Under the pieces are notes generated by a model that saw only the letters and a program-made list of their open reading frames with translations, ran no database searches and had not been told where the DNA came from. A DNA stretch of 64,000 bases from NCBI RefSeq assembly GCF_900184685.1, contig NZ_FXXL01000004.1:124001-188000 (forward strand), in the 5' to 3' direction. Position numbers and translations under genes: made by a program. Source of the stretch: Butyricimonas sp. Marseille-P3923. GTDB lineage: Bacteria; Bacteroidota; Bacteroidia; Bacteroidales; Marinifilaceae. Positions 60,178 through 64,000 of the stretch are shown one piece after another (within the stretch, counting starts at the first letter, position 1; each line of letters begins with the position of its first letter).

Positions 60178-63100
60178 ATGAAAAAAAAGCGAAGTGTGTG
60201 CATAAATGGCACATTCAGGGAATTATTTAGTCTATTCCGAGTGATGAAAATCATGATTTTATGTATGTTAGTGGGGCTTACACACCTTTCGGCACAGGAA
60301 CAAGAGCAAAATGCGAGGGTTACTTTGAAGCTAAAGGATGCCACGGTGGAGCAGGTTGTGCTGGAAGTGGAGAAACAGTTGAAACAAGCTTTCTTTTTCA
60401 GTAAGCGGGAGGTTGATGTTACTCGTAAGATTTCCGTGAATTTTAAGCGGGCGTCATTGAACGAGGTGGTGCTGGGGATTTTTGGAGAGGGGTATAGGTA
60501 TCGGTTACAAGGCAATATGATTGTGATTATGCCTAAAGTCCCGGAGTCGAAAAAAGAGGAGAAGTCGGTGTTGATGAAAGGTGTCGTGGTGGACAAGGAT
60601 GAGGTGCCGTTGCCGGGGGTGACTGTGTTGATAGAGGGAACCACGGTGGGGTGTGCCACCGATGTGGATGGAAAGTTTAGTTTATCTCTACCGAAAGAGT
60701 TGAAGGGCGTGGTGGTGATTTTTCGGTTCGTGGGAATGGAAACTCGGAGCGTGAATCTGGAAGATATTCGGGATAAAGGGATTCTGGCGGGGACGAAGGA
60801 GTTGAAAGTGGTGATGCAGGAGCAAGCGGAGGAGATGGATGAGGTAGTGGTGACGGGTATTTTTACCCGGAAGAAGGAAGGGTTTACGGGATCGGCAACA
60901 CGGGTGTCCGGGGAGGAGTTGAAACGGATGACTTCGGGTAACGTGTTGAAGGCATTACAGATGTTGGATCCCGGTTTTAAGATGAACGCGAGTAACTTAA
61001 TGGGCTCGAACCCGAACGCTATTCCCGATTTCCAGATGCGCGGCCAAGCGAGCATGGGGAATTACCAGAGTGATGACGTGGTGGTATTACGTGGTGACGT
61101 GAACACCCGTCCTAATCAGCCGTTGTTCGTGTTGGACGGTGTGATTGGGGTGGATGCCACGACAATTATGGATTTGGATCCGGAGCAAGTCGAGTCGATA
61201 ACATTGTTGAAAGATGCGGCAGCCACGGTTATTTACGGTTCGGAGGCAGCTAACGGGGTGGTCGTGGTGGAAACGAAAGCTCCCGTTTCCGGGAAGTTGA
61301 GATTCACGTATAATGGGAATTACGAGTTGCAGTGGCCGGATTTAAGTGTTTATGATTTGATGAATGCGAAGGAAAAGTTGGAAGTAGAAGAATTGGCAGG
61401 TTATTATATAACTAAGGATGATGTTGAATTAATGAATTATTACACTCGTCTTAAACAGGAGGTTATGAGAGGGGTGAATACCTATTGGTTGGCAGAGCCT
61501 GTACAAACAGCTTTTGCGCATCGGCACGGGTTGACGGTAGAAGGGGGTGACCGGATGTTGCGTTACAAGATTTATTTGGGTGCAAGGTGGGCTCCCGGTG
61601 TGATGAAGAAGTCGGATTTGAACACGAAGACGGGGAAGATTGATTTGAATTATCGAACAAATAAAATATTGATTAATAATTCTTTGTCCGTGGATTATTC
61701 AGATGGAGCGAGGACTTCTCCTTACGGGAGTTTTCAAGATTATGCTCAAGTGAATCCTTATTATCGCAAGAGAGATGAACATGGAAATGTTAAGCAAGTG
61801 TTGGATGATTATTATGCCGGGGGAACGAGTAAGATACTCCCGACGCTGAACCCGTTGTGGAATGCGCAATTCGAGTCGAAGGATGATAGTCGTAATTTTG
61901 GGGTACGGGAGGCTTTGAAAGTGGAATATTTGCCCGTGGAAAGTTTACGATTGAGTTTGGATTTCACGTTAAGCCGGAGTGACGGGACAGTGGAAGTTTT
62001 CAAGTCTGCACAGCATAATGATTTTTATTTTGAAGCGGATCCGGCTAAAAAAGGGAGTTTTGAATCGACGAAGAGAGAAGAGAATCAGTACAGATTGAGT
62101 TTATCGGGGGCGTATAATAAGTCCTTTGGAGATCATTTGTTGGCTGCTTTTGCTCGTTATAGTATAAATGAGAGTTCCATGAAGACGACAGCCTTTTCCA
62201 TGAAGGGTTTTCCCAATGATAAATTGAGCGAGGTGTATATGGGTACAGAGTTTCGGAACACAACGGGGAGCGAGAGTGTTGCCCGGTCGTTGGCTTTTGT
62301 GATGACGTTGAATTATTCTTACAAACAACGGTATGCGTTGGATTATAGCATGAGCGTGAACGCTTCTTCGGAGTTCGGGAAGAATAATCGTTACGCTCCT
62401 TTTTGGTCGTTGGGTGTACGTTGGAATTTGGATCGGGAGAATTTTATCCAAAAATTGGGGATTTTTGATGAGTTGATATTGCGGGGAACGTATGGAATCA
62501 CGGGGGCGCAGGGTTTCACTCCTTATCAGTCGTTGCAGATGTACACTTACACGAATTTGATGAAGACATACAAAAGTTCGGATGTGGTGGGTACGGAGAT
62601 TTACGGTTTGGGAAATCCCGATTTAAAATGGCAACAGACAGAGAACTATAACGTGTCGTTGGATTTCTTGATGTGGCGTAATATCTTGAGTGCCAAGTTA
62701 GAATATTACGAGAAATACACGAAAAATACGTTGTTGGATTATTCGATGGCACCTTCAGTGGGTTTTTCCACGATGAAGGAGAATTTGGGAAAGATATCCA
62801 ACAAGGGATACGAGGCGACATTACGAGTGATGCCGTATAGTAACCCGGCAAAACAGGCTTATTGGAATATTATTTTTACCGGAAGTCATAATAAATCACG
62901 TATCGAGGAAATTTCTAACGCATTGAAGGTGATGAATGAGAAGCAGATGGAGATTGCAGAGAGGGAGGAAGATGTTACAGATAAACGCAAGAAACGTCCG
63001 TTACCTCGGTATGAGAACGGTTATTCACAAACCACGATTTGGGCTGTACGTTCCATGGGAATTGATCCGCAGACTGGGCGTGAAGTGTTCATGACTCGAA

Positions 63101-63627
63101 ACGGGCAGTTAACGAATGAGTATTCGGCTGTAGATCAAGTGCCGGTGGGGGATACTGAGCCAAAATTTCAGGGTACGGTTTCCACGACGTTTACTTACAA
63201 AGGATTCAGTTTGACTCTTGCAGGGCAATACCGTTGGGGAGGACAGGTTTTTAATCAAACTTTGATAGATAAGGTCGAAAATGCGAATTTACATATGAAC
63301 ACGGACAGGAGAGCTTTGTACAACCGTTGGAAGAACCCGGGGGATCAAGTGTTTTTTAAGGCGATTGATGGAAACGTGTCTAGGGTAGACACGAAGGAAA
63401 GTTCTCGTTTCGTGATGGATGATAACGAATTTTATTTTTCCACGATAAATTTGTCTTATCGTATGGAGGGACAGAAGTTTCAGTGTTTGCAACGAGTCGG
63501 TATCAGTTCGGTAACGTTAGGTCTGTACATGGAGGATATTTGTCGTTTCTCCACGGTGAAAATGGAACGGGGTATTGATTACCCGTTTTCTCGCGGGGTG
63601 TCTATGTCGTTGAATGTAACCTTTTAA
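60178..63627 (+). CDS. SusC/RagA TonB-dependent transporter with STN signalling domain
   Basis: The product is 1149 aa. A signal peptide (about 1-40, cleaved after LSAQ) precedes an STN domain (about 45-115; ARVTLKLKDATVEQVVLEVE, ISVNFKRASLNEVVLGIFGE), a carboxypeptidase-regulatory-like domain (about 132-215; GVVVDKDEVPLPGVTVLIEG), a plug (about 240-365; MTSGNVLKALQMLDPGFKM, VESITLLKDAAATVIYGSEA) and a 22-strand barrel ending in NVTF. The STN domain marks it as a signal-transducing receptor that contacts FecR. Nothing in the sequence identifies the cargo (glycan, peptide or iron chelate). susD follows 11 bp later. Confidence 0.95.
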   Translation: MKKKRSVCINGTFRELFSLFRVMKIMILCMLVGLTHLSAQEQEQNARVTLKLKDATVEQVVLEVEKQLKQAFFFSKREVDVTRKISVNFKRASLNEVVLGIFGEGYRYRLQGNMIVIMPKVPESKKEEKSVLMKGVVVDKDEVPLPGVTVLIEGTTVGCATDVDGKFSLSLPKELKGVVVIFRFVGMETRSVNLEDIRDKGILAGTKELKVVMQEQAEEMDEVVVTGIFTRKKEGFTGSATRVSGEELKRMTSGNVLKALQMLDPGFKMNASNLMGSNPNAIPDFQMRGQASMGNYQSDDVVVLRGDVNTRPNQPLFVLDGVIGVDATTIMDLDPEQVESITLLKDAAATVIYGSEAANGVVVVETKAPVSGKLRFTYNGNYELQWPDLSVYDLMNAKEKLEVEELAGYYITKDDVELMNYYTRLKQEVMRGVNTYWLAEPVQTAFAHRHGLTVEGGDRMLRYKIYLGARWAPGVMKKSDLNTKTGKIDLNYRTNKILINNSLSVDYSDGARTSPYGSFQDYAQVNPYYRKRDEHGNVKQVLDDYYAGGTSKILPTLNPLWNAQFESKDDSRNFGVREALKVEYLPVESLRLSLDFTLSRSDGTVEVFKSAQHNDFYFEADPAKKGSFESTKREENQYRLSLSGAYNKSFGDHLLAAFARYSINESSMKTTAFSMKGFPNDKLSEVYMGTEFRNTTGSESVARSLAFVMTLNYSYKQRYALDYSMSVNASSEFGKNNRYAPFWSLGVRWNLDRENFIQKLGIFDELILRGTYGITGAQGFTPYQSLQMYTYTNLMKTYKSSDVVGTEIYGLGNPDLKWQQTENYNVSLDFLMWRNILSAKLEYYEKYTKNTLLDYSMAPSVGFSTMKENLGKISNKGYEATLRVMPYSNPAKQAYWNIIFTGSHNKSRIEEISNALKVMNEKQMEIAEREEDVTDKRKKRPLPRYENGYSQTTIWAVRSMGIDPQTGREVFMTRNGQLTNEYSAVDQVPVGDTEPKFQGTVSTTFTYKGFSLTLAGQYRWGGQVFNQTLIDKVENANLHMNTDRRALYNRWKNPGDQVFFKAIDGNVSRVDTKESSRFVMDDNEFYFSTINLSYRMEGQKFQCLQRVGISSVTLGLYMEDICRFSTVKMERGIDYPFSRGVSMSLNVTF

Positions 63628-63638
63628 ATTTATAAGGT

Positions 63639-64000
63639 ATGAGAAATTGTATTGTTAGTATTTTTTGGGGAATGTTGCTTTTTTGTTCTTGTTCCGACTG
63701 GTTGGATGTAAAACCAAAGACGACAGTGGAGGAGAATGATATATTTAGTCGTGAATTGGGGTTTAAGGAAGCTTTGACTGGAATATATATTAAAATGGCA
63801 TCAACCGATTTGTATGCCAGAAACTTGAGTTATGGTTTTCTGGATATATTGGGACAACGTTATGAAAATGACGAATTATTTTACAGCGGAGCATTGTTTT
63901 ATACTTTTCCTTCCACTAAAACAGAAAGTTATACCGAGAAAATATGGGGAGAAATGTATAATGTGATCGCTAACGTGAATAATCTATTGTATTATTGTGA
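63639..64000 (+). CDS. SusD/RagB-type surface lipoprotein (cut by window edge)
   Basis: From the ATG at 63639 the frame is open for 120 codons to the window end. The signal (LLFCSC, lipid Cys18) and the start of the mature part (SDWLDVKPKTTVEENDIFSR, then GFKEALTGIYIKMAS, and YTEKIWGEMYNVIANVNNLL) match the SusD N-terminal helical region. It binds the cargo on the cell surface and caps the SusC barrel. The ligand-binding residues lie in the missing part. Confidence 0.93.
   Translation, partial: MRNCIVSIFWGMLLFCSCSDWLDVKPKTTVEENDIFSRELGFKEALTGIYIKMASTDLYARNLSYGFLDILGQRYENDELFYSGALFYTFPSTKTESYTEKIWGEMYNVIANVNNLLYYC

Overview
This window reads as chromosomal DNA of a Bacteroidota (Bacteroidales) bacterium. 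The evidence is a SusC/SusD pair with an ECF sigma factor and FecR, a NigD-like lipoprotein, GldE beside ssb, the HU / short mS38-like protein / RNase G cluster, a DsbD-like thiol reductase, and promoters of the Bacteroides type (TTTG, about 19 nt, TAnnTTTG). The style of the SusC and FecR proteins and the two-gene RHS locus would fit Odoribacteraceae (for example Butyricimonas), but that placement is a guess. No rRNA, tRNA, CRISPR array, integrase or transposase was seen.

Layout. 1-5.7 kb: a truncated amidase, a NigD-like lipoprotein, an archaeal-type AAA ATPase with twin palindromes upstream, and a TonB receptor behind a His-rich membrane protein. 6-11.5 kb: a very large alpha-2-macroglobulin-like lipoprotein with a thioester motif. 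11.6-19.7 kb: UDP-glucose dehydrogenase, a lipid kinase, a TetR-like/Lrp regulator pair, a phosphatase-fold protein that seems to have lost its metal site, gldE, ssb and a lipoprotein. 19.9-32.3 kb: HU, a 29-residue ribosomal-type protein, RNase G, DsbD, an MFS transporter, a Pif1-like helicase, an M16 peptidase and an MscS channel. 32.3-43 kb: an accessory RHS locus in which the RHS shell is split over two secreted proteins. It ends in an AT-rich variable tip, an overlapping AT-rich lipoprotein, and two degenerate tandem copies of RHS-core DNA. 43-52 kb: M23 peptidase, dxr, rseP, a carboxymuconolactone decarboxylase-like protein, a hybrid sensor kinase, a secreted EEP-family protein and CorA. 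52.3-58 kb: a complete tripartite RND efflux operon. 58-64 kb: ECF sigma, FecR, an STN-containing SusC and the start of SusD, which together look like a cell-surface-signalled uptake locus cut by the window edge.

The most unusual signals are: (i) the RHS locus with its displaced or relic core cassettes; (ii) intergenic arrays of short degenerate repeats with periods of 7, 9 or 11 nt, often as two arrays around a core, several of which supply the stop codon of the upstream gene and one of which encodes the hydrophobic core of the TolC signal peptide; (iii) the probable pseudo-phosphatase; (iv) twin palindromes next to the AAA ATPase promoter; and (v) a three-copy motif around the sigma/FecR genes.
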